A stretch of DNA of 64,000 nucleotides from Doryteuthis pealeii. Taxonomy: Eukaryota > Mollusca > Cephalopoda > Myopsida > Loliginidae. The notes beneath the pieces were generated by a model, which saw nothing but the letters and a program-made list of their open reading frames with translations, had not been told where the DNA came from and did not search any database. Both the position numbers and the translations under genes were made by a program. The DNA is taken from NCBI GenBank assembly GCA_023376005.1, contig CM042150.1:71088187-71152186 (forward strand), given 5' to 3'. Shown one piece after another: positions 40,147-54,900 of this stretch (positions are counted from its first letter, which is position 1; each line of letters begins with the position of its first letter).

Positions 40147-42921
40147 TAACAACAAAAAATAAATTTTGTAAAAAACTATAAAAAAGAATTTTTCATAAAG
40201 ACTGCTTGTTTTGAGTCTATCCAACCACAATTATTTTAATTGTAAATGTATTTGTTAATAACAAAGAAAGTTTTTGGAACCCTAACCTCTTTTAAAAGTT
40301 CCTCCAGTTCTGCTGGCCATTCTTGCATCAAATTATCAATATCAGGCATATTTCTACAAGACAAGGAAATTACATTAAATTATCAACACAGAAAATAAAA
40401 CACTATAGATGAGAGCTGGTTTTAATTCTATCTTCATATTTCCATGTTTTAAAAGTAATTGTATAAAAGAGTTAATTTTAACTAGTAAAATATCCTTTTG
40501 ATTTTGGTGGGCTATTAATTTTAATTTTGAATACCAATTCTGCATAATTTTCTTAGGAAAGAAATATCAACAACTAACTTTGTGTAGTGAACATTTGGTG
40601 GTGGTTTAGCCCGGTGTAATTTTTGGATGTTTTGAATCCAGGTGTCAATTTGTTTGCTGTTTTTTTCAGCATCTGGTAAACTTTTTACAACCTGCAAAGA
40701 ATACAAGTGAAACAATTAATGCACATTCAATGGCTTTGGATTATTAACTTCATAACAAATATTTAAAATATCAACAAAAGAACAAAAAGATCTGCCTCCT
40801 TCACTCTTATAAAAGTAATTCTCCTAAAGCAAACAGGATATAAACTCTAAATGAAAATTCTTTATATACAAAAGAATTATAACAGTTTGAGTATGTTTTG
40901 ATAAAATGTAATTTGTTTGTAATTCAGCGTTGTATGTAGTTTGTCATTATAAAAAATTATAAAATGTATCTATAATTCTTTCTTTTTTTTTTTTTTTTGT
41001 ATCTATACCATTAATTTGAATGTCAACTGGAATAAAAATCTGTTAAATGTTGAAGTTGAAAGGTGTAATTCTACCTTTAGTAAGTTGGTTTTGTTTATAG
41101 CAACAAACCAAACACTGGAAATCTGCCTTTAATTTATGTCAAAATCAAGACTACCAGAGAAAAATATTGTTCAACTGGACTTTTGATTGATTTTCAAAAA
41201 CAACATTTTCTATAAAAACTAATTTCTTTTATTTAATTGTTGATGTTTTGAAATCAATGTCAAAAGTCACATATACATCATTTTTAAAATAATTTTTTAA
41301 TTAAAATGTACAGCCACCTGAATTTGTTACAATTTAATTCATTACTGAAAATAAAAGATCAAATAGATATAAAGAAATAGACAAAAACAAATGATTTTTT
41401 ATTGCTGCTCACAATTTGTTTGGCTGTTGTCTGTTTGGAGATTGCTCTCAGCTGTAAATCAAGAACTGTTGGGTCTGATTGACGAGCACAAGGTTCATCA
41501 AGTACAGTCAGTCCAATCATGTCTTGTCCTCCATCAGGCCTTGGAATCTATCAATACAGAAAAGCAGAAAATCAGTGGTATATTTAATATTGCTGGAGGC
41601 ACTTTGAGTAGTGGTAATGATGCTAAGGACCCTAAACCACGCTTGACCCAAGATCATCATTTGATGAAGACTTTATTGGAATCTATCCTACATTAAACCT
41701 ACACACACCTTATCATTTCTCCAATTTTCAAAGTCAAAGGTAGACACTATTGGGAATGTAACCACACTTGATCTCAAATTGGTTCAAACATCCAAGGTGG
41801 ACACAATTGAAAATGACTTTCCTCTCCCCCAATCACCCTTTCTACCCCCCCCTCCCAATTTTTTTTTTACATCAAGTTAAAATGATTTACCATAGTTTCT
41901 AAACTGGAAGCCAACTACTGTCACTTATCAATCTCCTCAAAATAGTATTAGTAAAACAATTTAATTCAACAGAAACGAGCAAGTCAGCCATATTTCTTGA
42001 ATATTAGCCCATTTGAATTCTTAGTTTCATATCTTACAGGGTGATCGGGATAAATTTGATATATTTATATTTGGTTATTTTTCTCCATAGGTTGGAGGTA
42101 TTAACGCACACTATGCATCATTTAAAAGCTTAGACCCTTCTTCATTCATATTCACGATGACAGATAGAATGGATGATTGGAACCCACATGAATCGTGGAA
42201 GAGAATAACTTGTATCATGTGCCAGCCATCAAAATAAGGAGATTATGGTTGCTGCCCAATGCTCCTGGAACAATATAAAAACAATCAGGCATGAACTGGA
42301 GAATTACAATGGAGACTACGAGGCTGTAGCTAGAAGAAAGCAACATAACAGATGAACTGATTGCATTCGTACAGCAGAATTCCTCAAAAATCTGCTTGAA
42401 AAATAGTTTTGGAGGACCCTCAGATGCCTACGTGGAGTTGCTAAACACTGCAGTCAAGCCCTGAATAACAAGGGTAGCCAATGGTAGGCCATGTGTATGG
42501 CAGCAGGATTCAGCCCCCTGCCACACCTCTGGGAAAAGTCAAAAATAGTTGTCGGCAAATTTTTACGACTACACAAATCCCAATGTTTGGCTTCTGAACT
42601 CCCCAGATCTTAACCCCATCGATTATTATGTATGTGGCACTATTAAGAAAGACACCAATTGCTGTGTCAATACTACAAAAGCAACAGAATTAAGGTAGTA
42701 TTTGAGACCCTTCCTAGAGAAACTGTAACATTAGCTTGCTCCAGGTTCCAGAGCAGGATTGAGGCTATGATCGATGCTAATGGCGGTTATTTTGAGTGAA
42801 ACTTGACAGTAGTGTAATTTCTTTGCCTGTTGAATTTCTTTACAATCCATTAAATTTTGTAGTTACCAAGCACCTTTTTCTTTTTCCTTATGAAACTGTC
42901 AAATTTCTCCCAAACACCCTG

Positions 42922-42974
<53 letters not shown>

Positions 42975-45900
42975 CTAAAGCTGAGATTATCAACTTTCTT
43001 TTCCTAAAGGATTTTTTCTATTTATGTTATGGACACAATATTTATACTTAGATATTCCTTGGTTTTAGGACTACTCATTGTTTTAAAAAAAATCAGTTTA
43101 ATTGGTTTTAATTAGCTGTAATTAGCAATTAAGTCAACAACAGACCAATCCCTGTCTTATATTATATACGATTCTCTTCTTCCCCTGTATATAGAGTTAA
43201 CGGGAGTGGGAGAGTTAACGGGAGTAGTCGAGTTAACAGCCTGTAATTGTTTTATTACTAAAAAATCAGCACTCAAACCCCCTCCTAGCACCTCCTAACT
43301 CTAGGTAGATTCGCCCCTCCCTTTCTCCAGACCACAGAGAAATTTTGGTTTGTTTTAATAAAACAAAACAAAAGTATCTTTTTATGGCATGATTTCAATT
43401 TTAGTTGAGCGTAAATTTTATGAAATTGAAATCATGCTTTAAAATAGATTTTTTAAATTACTTTAATTATTAATTTATAGAATACAGGTCTGGTTTAATA
43501 TGATTATTAAACTTACTTTAAAAAATATTTCATGTTGGGTAAAAAAAATAGTTATATATTTAAATATTATGGAATTCAAATGAGCAAACATTGACTACCC
43601 CCACTGTTTAATTGAAAGTTTTCTTCGAGCTTAAAAGTTTGTTTTAGTTAAAACTAAAACAAACTAGACTGACTTTTGATTTAGGTCGGTAAAATTGAAA
43701 CGGAAAGTTTTTTGCTGGTACCAAATGACAGTTTAACTGCAGTCTATGAATTAACATTTTGCGAATTTGGTTACGGTTTTAGGGGATTAAGGTTGTTTTT
43801 AATTACGTATTGCTTAAAAAAATAAACAACAAAAAACACAAATTACTATACATTTAATGTTGAAAAATATTTTTTAAACTAAGTTTAATTGAAATTATAC
43901 ATTGCTATATTAACACAAACAACTGTCTCAATAATAGATTCAATAATTAATTTTAATAGTTAATTAAATGTATAGTAATTTGTTTTTTATGTTGTTTATT
44001 TTTTAAAGCAATACGTAATTAAAAACAACCTTAATCCCCTAAAACTGTAACCCAATTCGCAAAATGTTAATTCATAGAATGTAGGGCTGACTTCTGACTT
44101 AGGTTGGAAAATTAAAACGGAAAATTTTTTGCTGGTACCCAATGACAATTTAACTATAGTCAGTGGAAAATGCTCTAAGTTGGTTCTTTTTTTTTTTTTT
44201 TCAAGTGATACCACTTCGGATACAGACTTCAATCATAGCTGGTGTTGTTTTTCCACCAGTCAGCAGCTAGCAATTTTTGAGGCAGGAAGCCAGGACGGAA
44301 CTCCGCAAAGATTACCATTATTTGTATTATTCAGACTATTGTCCTCGTCTTCATTGTTATCTGTACAAAGTTTTGGCTGATGTGCCCTCCGGCCTTCTTC
44401 AGTTATTTCTTGTCGAACTCGGGAACCTTCTTGTAATTGGGAGCCATCACGGAACTTTGAACCCAACCCTTTATTAGGTCCACAGGGGTATAGGTGTTAA
44501 GCTGTGTTAATTATTATTCTATGTTACTGCTGCCCCTGACCAGGATTGAACCTGCAGTCTAGAGATAACTGGCATTTAGAATTGTCTTAATCTAACTCCT
44601 TTATCTACTAGGATATGTGTTCAATTGAACAATCCAGTGTGAATTTTTTCAATTGCAAAAGTTACAATTTATTTTGTAAAAACGGATTTTAAGTAGCCTC
44701 TTGGCAGGCATCTTGATCAAAATGGACGAAAAAAACGTTTTAAATATATCGAAAATAAATTATATGTGTAATATTATTTTGCTTTTTTACTGATGCTCAT
44801 TATGTTACTACTTTTCAACTTAGACAAAAATTTGACCTTAAATAATCAATTTAATAAATTTTAGTTCGTTTTAAAAAATGAAAAGCAGATGATATTTTGG
44901 CAGATCCTACTCATTTCCCTAATCATCTAGCGAGAACTTAATGGGTGACCCAACCGTTCACGTTTTGTCTAGTATATATATAAAAAGCTGATTGTCCATG
45001 TGTATACACACATATGTAAAATTGTATCAAACAACTGATATTTACATCTGTAAGTTATCATTCTTGATGCTACTTATTATCTTTGTCTAATAGCATACCT
45101 CTGATATCTTGGGGCCAACTTAGCTAATTCTAAATTGAATTGCTTAGTTATTCAAATAAAACCATTTTCTGTCCTTAAACTGGTATTGACCTTGGCATTT
45201 TAGATTACAGTTTGGGTCAATATTGAAATTATTTCCAGATGTTAAATGAAATAACAGATAAAAACAAAATATAAATATGGCTATTTAGAATTTTTTTAGT
45301 TATTGACAGAATTTCTTTTAAATGTTTTTTAGTTTTTATATATTTTGTTTTGAAGCAAAGAGAGATTTTAAAATCCAATTTGAAGATTTTGCTTATCCTA
45401 AAATAAATTACAAATGAGTTTTATTCATTTACACTACTTTCCAATTTATAAAACAAAATCTCAAATATGCCAACAAAAGATTTTTATCATTGGAAAAACA
45501 AAAGTTTTCTTCATCCATTTGATCTGGAAAATATATTCTCATTTACTGAGTCTCACTCTAAATTAACTTCATAACTTTATGGAACCAACAAAAATCACAA
45601 AACAATAAATTTATTTTCTATTTATACATCATATTTGAAAAATAATTTAAAAATAAATAGTTCAGTGGTCACTCAGGTTCAATTTAGTAAAGAAAAAATG
45701 TTTTCACTTAAGTTAAAGAAAGATTACAATGGTATTATTACACCTTAAGAAGTTTGTAATATTGAGAAAATATAATATTCATAATATAAATATTTAAAGA
45801 CAGAAAATTATTTGCCTGTCATTTGTTGGCAAAAAAAGAAAAGAAATTAAGAAAACTCCTGTTACATAATAACTAATTGTAGAAGAAAGCTACACAACAC

Positions 45901-48900
45901 TCCTACATGTTATTTTTGTTTTTAATGTATTATTTACAAGTAGCATAGGATTATTTAAAATGGTGTTGATAACCCATTGGGACATTTAAGTGATTGGGAG
46001 AGGATCGTAGTGGTCATTTGAGTTGTGAATTTCATTAGATGAAAGTCATGTGATCAGATGATCTAAGAAGTTTAGTCTACAAAAATTAGTCAATAAGAGA
46101 ATCGCTGACACAAACGAATTGGTTCCAGCTATGTTCTGACTTGCGACCCAAACAGTCATCAAGCAATAAAGATATTATGTGCACAGAAAAATGTCTTGAT
46201 TGTTCATCATTTCATCCAAGAAGAAAATGACGACAACAAGATGATGAGAAAAACAACAAAATGGTGAACAAAAGTCAGATTGACTTGGATGTTCAAAATG
46301 AAGAACAGAATGAGTAAAGAGTTAAGCACCAGGTCAATCCCTATTGCAATTTAATGCATTAATAACTGATTTTAAGAGAAAGGTATGCAACAGTCGTACA
46401 CTGTTTTTGTTTTTAAAATTTATATAAAATGCCACTATGCCACAATATCAATGTCCATTAACAATGAGGAAAAATGAAGTTATTTTGTGATTATTGTACC
46501 ACAGTGAATGTTACCTCTCTTATCTTTTGTCCCAAGGAAATTTCTGATAATATTTATCAATTATCAGATTCAAAATGAATAGAAAACAAAATGAAACAAA
46601 TTCAATCTTATAATAATTTTGAAGAAAATATTTGTGTCATTTACATAAAAAATATTTATTTGATGTTTGATAAACTTTAAATGTAATAATTAAAAAGCAA
46701 TAATAAAAAAGCAAACTTGTTTATATTCTGGATAAAAAACATATATAACACAAATTTTCTTCCTGGATATATGTTATTTCTTAATTGTTTATATTGTATA
46801 AGTATAAAAAATGACTATTTTAGACACTTAGAAATTAACCTATTTTGTATGAAAAAATGGGAACATTTGCAGATTTTCATTTACATAAATAATACAACAT
46901 AAACAAAATTTACATGAATTTATACTTAAGTTGTACAAAAATGTTTAGAAATTATTGATTTTTAAAGATTTGCAACTGTAATCTAAATCACTTTCACATG
47001 TCAACCTCCCCAAATATAGCCTCCGATCGTATTTTGAAATTTCATTACCCAGGTGAGAAAAGCAAAGATTGAAGAATAAAATAAGTAATTTCCATTTATT
47101 TTAGACATAATCAATTTAGAAATAACACTTTCTGTTACATAGTGCAATTAACATTCTCATTTTATAGTGATTGTTTTTATATTTTACTTACTTTAATAAA
47201 AGCATCTGTGTCCCCAACAGATGGAATAAAATCTGGAATGAATGGTTTCAGTTTGTGTTCCAATTCTATTACTTGATAAGAATATCTGAAAAATAGAAAA
47301 GTTCAAAAACAACCTTTATAAAAGCATCTCATAGAAGGTCCAGGCTTTCTTTTTTTTTTTTACATTAAAAAAAAGTGTCAAATTTTGAATGCTAGAAAAA
47401 TATGTCTAGGATGTTAACTGTGTTATATTTCCATCTATGAAAGAAAGAGGAAAGGCTGACTTAGCAAAGATAATGTGTGTGCATGGTGTAGTCAGATGTC
47501 TCCAAAGGGAACATAGGAAAATTGTTGTTTGTGGAAAAGAAAAATTGGCATTTTAGAGCATTGTAGTACTTGTTGTTTTGCTGTTGTTGTAGTTGGCTGT
47601 AAGTTCTTTATGGAATTGTTGTAGATATTGTTATTGAAGAGAGTCACTATATGTCATGCAATGATGGGAACAGGCTCATTAGTGAGAAGCGAGCTCAATG
47701 CAGGTTATGCATGTTGGTGTAGGGGGTGGGGGCCCTGTGTGGACTGGATGAACTAGGTAGAACAATTAGGGCAAGAATGGAGTTTTTATATATAAATAAC
47801 CCATGAGGTCAGGAAGAATAGCAGTGTATATTAGCTGGTGATGTCACGAGAAGAGGTTTTATATATAACTGTGAAGGGTCTTATTCAGGCTGGAAATAAT
47901 TTTTTTTTTACTTGGAGATTGCCACAAGAAGGGGCCATTATGTTGTGTCTAGACCAGAAGGTTCCTTGCCATAAGGGAAGCCCATTATGTTAAGTTCCTT
48001 GCACGAGAAGGGGCCATTAAGACCAGAAGTTCCTTGTTATGTTGTGTCTAGACCAGAAGGTTCCTTGCCATTAGGAAGGTTCCTTGCACAAGAAGGGCCA
48101 TTATGTTGTGTCTAGACCAGAAGGTTCCTTGCCACGAGAAGGGGCCATTATGTTGTGTCTAGACCAGAAGGTTCCTTGCTTATGTTGTTTCCTTGCCACG
48201 AGGTTGTGTCTAGACCAGAAGGTTCCTTGCCATTATGTTTGTTAATCGAAGGGCCACATTATGTTGTGTCTAGACCAGAAGGTTCCTTGCCACGACCCAG
48301 AAGGTTGTTGTGTCTAGACCAGAAGGAGACGAAGGCCACGAAGGGGCCATTATGTTGTGTCTAGACCAGAAGGTTCCTTGTTGTTTTTGTGTCTAGACCA
48401 GAAGGTTCCTTGCGAGAAGGGCCATTATGTTGTGTGACCAGAAGGTTCCTTGCAGAACTGAAGGTCCCTTGCCACGAGGAGGGGCCATTATGTTGTGTCT
48501 AGACCAGAAGGTTAGTGAAGGGGCCATTATGTTGTCCAGAAGGTTCCTTCCACGTGACCAGAAGGTTCTAGACCAGAAGGTTTTGCCAGAAGCCATTCTA
48601 GACCAGAAGGTTCCAGCCACGCAGACCAGAAGGTTCCTTGCCACGAGAGGGGCCATTATGTTGTGTCTAGACCAGAAGGTTCCTTGCCACGAGAAGGGCC
48701 ATTATGTTGTGTCTAGACCAGAAGGTTCCTTGCCACGTGGAGGGGCCATTATATTGTGTCTAGACCAGAAGGTTCCTTGCCACGAGATTATGTTGTGTCT
48801 AGACCAGAAGGTTCCACGAAGGGCCATTATGTTGTGTCTAGACCAGAAGGTTCCTTGCCACGAGAAGGGGCCATTATGTTGTGTCTAGACCAGAAGGTTC

Positions 48901-51900
48901 CTTGCCACGAGAAGGGGCCATTATGTTGTGTCTAGACCAGAAGGTTCCTTGCCACGAGAAGGGGCCATTATGTTGTGTCTAGACCAGAAGGTTCCTTGCC
49001 ACGAGGAGGGGCCATTATGTTGTGTCTAGACCAGAAGGTTCCTTGCCACGAGGAGGGCCCATTCTTGCCATTATGTTGTGTCTAGACCAGAAGGTTTCTT
49101 GCCATTATGTTGTGTCTAGACCAGAAGGTTTCCTTGCCACAAGAAGGGCCATTTGTTGTGTCTAGACCAGAAGGTTCCTTGCCCTTGCCACGAGAAGGGG
49201 CCATTATGTTGTGTCTATTTGCCACGAGAAGGGGCCATTCTATTTTTTGACTGTGATTAACAAGGTAATCATTACAAGATTTGACTATTTCAAAATTGTT
49301 CAAAAACTTATAAATGAAATATCAAAATATTAATCATATTCCCTTCTCTTGTTTCATTGATCTTTTTAAAATTAATAGAAATGTATTATTATTTATATTC
49401 TAAAGGCAATTACAATGTGTATAACATATAGCTGCATGCACAACATGATAGATAGAGAGAATTTGTTAATTAGAATTGAAAAAAATTCAAAAATACTAAT
49501 AGAAATGTATTTTTTTTATCAAATCTTGTTCTAATTACAATATCATTTAACTTAAATCTCTTCTATCCTGAATAATTTTAACTGGTAATTTGATAATTGT
49601 AAAAAATTACCTGGTGATAAATTCAAACATTTCTTTGATTTCTGGACTCACTTGAAGACTGTCATAATCAGCAGGATCATAAGCCCTGCAAAGAATAAAA
49701 GAATGAAAACAAATAAACAAAACACAATAGAGAAATACATCCTCCTCTTTCTAAAGAAAAGCAACCTAGGAAGCACTAGGAACTACTGAGATGTCTGTTC
49801 ATAGCAGTTTATAGTCAATCTCTAATGTCTGTGGTATCCCAAAGGGAAATTAAAAGGTGAAAATACTAAGCAATTTTTGTATCTATCAACACATCAACAT
49901 GAGGGTTACCACATAAACTCATGAATCATTTCTGGTAGGATGTAAAAAATTAATGATAACCAATTGTAATAAACAACTCAACCCTTCAATATGGACTTCA
50001 TCTTCTTCATCTTCATCATCATCTTCATCTGAGAGATCAGAACCATCATCTTCTTCATCAGACAAATGTTCTGGACGGCCACCCATTACTTTCTGCAAAG
50101 CTTTCTGTTGAAAAACAAAAAGAATATATTAAACGCCCCTACAACAAAAAGAAAATAATTAATCATCTTAAAATTTGTAATAACATTTTTTTAGTAAAAT
50201 TCACTTCCTTTAATTCATTTCCTTTAATTCATTAGAAATTTCATTAACAATGATTTATTTTCTTTTAAATGGAATTGTTTTATATTAAACATTTTATAAA
50301 TGAATCTGAGGAAGATGAAGACTTAATGTCATTCCAATAATTAATGCTAAGTAAATATTTCATTCATCATGTTTACATATTCATTTGTTACCTGTTATAT
50401 TTTATCTGTTAATTGTTTTTTGCTTTATCAAAGGGAAACATTAAAATTATATTGGAAGCCCTAGTTACTATTGTTAATTTAAAGTGGACATTTATTTTGT
50501 TAAATAGAGACAAAAAAATTCAATTATAAATAAATAAATATTGTTTATCCTCCAGTTATTTTCTGATTCAAAAGAAAAAAAAGATCTGTACATTAGTGGT
50601 GTTAATTTGTTATAATACACAAGCAACATTAATATAAAATAATTTTGTAAATTTAAAATTGCATTTTTTAAATTTTTGGTCTGTGACAAAAAGTAAACAA
50701 TATGTAAAGAGTGTCAGTATTTATTGTTTTAGATTGTTTAAAAACAAAATCCTCTCACATATTAATAACACAACTCACCTTGCTATCTTCATCTGAATTG
50801 TCAGTCAACCGAGATTCATGTGGACTACTGCCATGATTTGTAATATGATTTGCAGGCATTCGATCTTTAGATTATAAAATATTTATGCAATACTTATAAG
50901 TATACATGTCAATATCAAAATATAAACATGTTAGTTCTTTCAAATTGTGTGCATAATTACAAGGCTGCATCAATATAATGGTTGAATTATGCAATTAATA
51001 GAGAAGTACTGTATTAAGTCTATTGATAGAGAAGGAGATTATGTTGAAAAATAAATGCTTTTTTTATTGCTAGGCTATAGAGTTATTAATATACCTACGT
51101 ACAAAGGTGAATTAAGTCTGGCACATATTTATTAGCTATATTAGCCATAGTATGTAGATATGGTCAACAGTATTAATAATACAAAACAATTTTATTAATA
51201 ATTGAGGTTTAAATAAAAATAAAATCATAGACAATGTGATATACATAACTAAGGGAACTGTGACTTGAGTAGTAATATAATTTCGGTTAAAGACAGAAAA
51301 ACACACAATCTTCATTATAATAAAAAGATAAAGTGATTATATCAGTAACTCTAGTTTGCTGGCAATTCACAATTATAAGATAAAAATAGCAAAAGAAAAA
51401 ACTTAATTTAATGAATAATTAATTGTTGAATTCCATGTTTTTTCATAATATAAAAAGAAAGTTTACTGAAAACGTTTTTGAGGGCAAAAAAAGGTGAAGT
51501 GTTTCTGAAAAAATTTAAAATTCATTAAGATTTTTGAAAATTTTGAAAACATTTAATTTTTTTTTTTTATACAAACAAATATTAATTTACTTTTTGTTTT
51601 TATAACCTGAATACAAATAAAGAGAAGAGGAATAATATCTCTTTAGATTATTGTGAATCAGATGTTTGTATTATATAAAACTATCAACCTTGTGGTGCAG
51701 TTTAATCAGACTGGCTCACTTAGAGGATTTCTTCAATCATGTTGCAGTTTTCTTAGATTAGGAGAAGCCCTCTTGCAAAATTGGTAGAGTCATCTACACT
51801 CATTAAGGGTATTGTACAACAACATAATCAGGAGTAATACTGCAGGGGAAAAGAATAAGGAACATGACTGTTACAACAATAACACCGTTTTTATTTCTGT

Positions 51901-54900
51901 GTGGGTTACAAACCAACGTTAACCTTTCCCACATTGTCACTATAATCTATAAATTGTATGGCCAGTCAGAATATTATGCTGACTTTCTTCACTTTTGGTT
52001 TTCCATAAGTTCTTTATGCACTGGTGGTGGGGATGTAGCCTGATCATCTTGTGCCTTTTCATCAGTCTGCCTTTATAAGCCAACACTTAGCGTGACTTCA
52101 GATTCAACTAGCCAATAGCACCAAAATCACTTTATGGGGATCAGGGTATCAGTAATCTTAATTAATTACTTCCACACATCAAATTAAGATTGGTCTGTCC
52201 AGCCAAAATCTGCTACTCCACACTGTAATTATTATAAGGTTATTTTACCATCACCCCTTCAGAATGAACCCAAGCCAGTGAAGGAAGCTTTTACAACTAT
52301 CAATTTTGGTGACAGAATTTTCTCAGCTCCAAAATTTTCTAAAGCCAACAATATACAGGGCTCCCCAATTCCTAGTTTGGGCAACTGACTATAAAGGTTC
52401 ATTAATCTCCTCTAACAAAAAGATGTCTGTGTTTCTTAGTCCACTACATTTTTCTAGTTGATTTTCTAGCTTTCTCTCACTCACCAAGATTTTCTGGATG
52501 TTTTACTTATATAGTTTTGTACTGCATATATCAACATCCTGAGAGAATTAACATTTCTGGTAAAGCTGACTAACCTCATATTCTGACAAGCTGTCTTGTA
52601 AAATCAACATTACAATATTAGTCATATTGTTACAGTATTGTATTCATTTTTTCCTATCTGTTACTTTTGCCTTTGTGATAAATCATGAAAAAAACAAAAA
52701 AAAACACACACACACAAGAAGAAATAAATGAAAGGTAAAGATATATTCAAGTAATAAAAGTCTATTTCATTAGAATTGAAAGAGAAAAAGAATATGCTGA
52801 AAGTGAATAGCCATAGAGTGAACACTATAGGAAAACTAGAAATAGACACTCAATCATAAGTAATTATTTACTAAGCTTTGCTTAGTTGCAGCACAAGGTC
52901 AGATGTATGAGACACTCAGTGAGATTCAAACTCACTAGTAATGGTCTGCCAGTCTAGTTTGCTAACCATTACACCACTGAGGTGCCCAGACAATTAAAAG
53001 TAATGATTCAATATTAAAATTTACTCAATAGAAAAATTTGGTAAGAATGATTTACTGGTTGAATGTAAATGAGGAGAAATGGAAGTATTACAATGATATA
53101 TCAAAATGACTAATTTTCAAAGATGTTTACTAGCAATATGAAAAATGGAAGGATACAAGTCACAAATAAATGATATTAACTGATGGATATACACATGGGT
53201 GGGGTTACCTCTGCCAATTCTAACCAAAAGGACATGAAACATTATGTAATATTGCTTTTCCATAACATTTATACCAACAGATTTGAATTTTGTTTTCTTT
53301 TGAATTTATTTTAATTTATATAAGACTATCAAAGATCCCTTCAAATGAAATTTGATGAGTATTTAATCTATGAAGTTTTATTGTTTTCTACATAGAATGG
53401 AAAATGTTTCACTTTCTTAAATAATACGACTGACCACCTTTTTATTGAATAACATTTTTGTGTTATACATTTTCTTCTCTTTTTTTTTGATAATTGCCAC
53501 TATGAAATGTCTGACTAGTTAAGTGTTAACACCACACAGTCCTATTTTTATAACAAAAAAACAATTACTACTACACATTTCTATAGACAGATGATGCTAG
53601 GTATTCTCAACATTAAACTTCTAATTTAACACAATTTGGCTATGAATAATTTTCCTTGATGCTGCAGCAAAAATTGTGTGTAAATATTATATACATGTAT
53701 ATAAACAGCCTCAGAAACATGTGAGTAAAGCTATAAACTTTACCAAATTTTGGTTTATTTTCAAGGTTTATGATAAAACCTGTGCAATCTTTGTACTGAT
53801 TAAATCAAAATGTATTCAAAAATAAAAGTCACATGACTATAGTCTCATAAAAGAAGATAATTTTGACTCTAATGTTTCAAGATAAAATTCTAAAATGTCA
53901 TAAGCATTAATTAAATCATCATAATCAAACACATCGTTTTAGTTTGGCATTATTCTAATAAAATAATCCTTATTTTAAAATGAATTAGTTTACTTACTTA
54001 ATGGATTGTGCGAACGAGGTGTAGGTGAATATGTACTGGCCACTTCTTCTGCATCAGGAACATCCAAAGATTCATCATAGGGTTGGTTCTGATGGATTTT
54101 TGCCTAAAAATATTAACAAATCAAATCTTAGTAAATATTGTTAGTGTCAACAAAGTGATAAAAAAGTGTAGCATAGAATAATTTGGTGTTAACTAATTGT
54201 TTTATTATCATTATTTTACTCTTTTACAAGTTTAATTCATATTCATATAAACAATATTAAAATTAAACTTTACCAAAAGTAAAATAATGACAATAAGACA
54301 ATTAACACGTCAACTTCTTACAAAATGAATCATTTTGTAAATATTTTAAAACTATTCTATAAATCATTTAAATTTTGTAAATATTAGATGTATTTGCAGC
54401 TTAATTGGAAATTTGTATATAAAGATGTTTTTATGCTTCATACTTATAGGCTTCTGCAATTTTTTAAGCTTAATGAAATGCATATAAATATTGTAGACAT
54501 TTTCGATGCAAAAAATAATATAGATCAAATTATTATTATTTTTTTTTAGGTTATAGTTTTGCTGTTTTTAGTTTAACTAAAACTTCGTTTGTTGCTTTTA
54601 AACCCTTGAAAAAAAGAAATAAAACTATTTTTAAAATGTTTACATATAACGTCATGTTAAATAACAACATTGTTGGTACTTTTCAAGAATAACTTTTTCA
54701 GAAAAGAATGATTTAATTTATTTATTCTATTCTATTTTAAGAAAAACAATTGAGAACTGTCAAAAAGGGAAGTCTTGCTCGTTTTTTTTTTTTTTTTTTT
54801 TTTGTTTTGTTTTTTCAAATACAATTTTAAGAAATAAAATAAAATATACCATTGGACTTTATTTTGTTCAAAGTTATTTCGTAAGTGTCGATTTTCAATA

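Noticed and set aside
41391..41696. A 101-codon plus-strand frame
   Set aside because: It is the antisense of IFT46 exon 41547-41413, which has the family motifs and splice sites.
48427..48888. A 153-codon open frame on plus and overlapping minus frames
   Set aside because: It is the translation of the 48-base minisatellite, whose period is divisible by three. It lies inside an IFT46 intron.
52911..52987. A functional tRNA gene
   Set aside because: The boxes are recognisable, but the acceptor ends pair poorly and no anticodon arm can be assigned with confidence.
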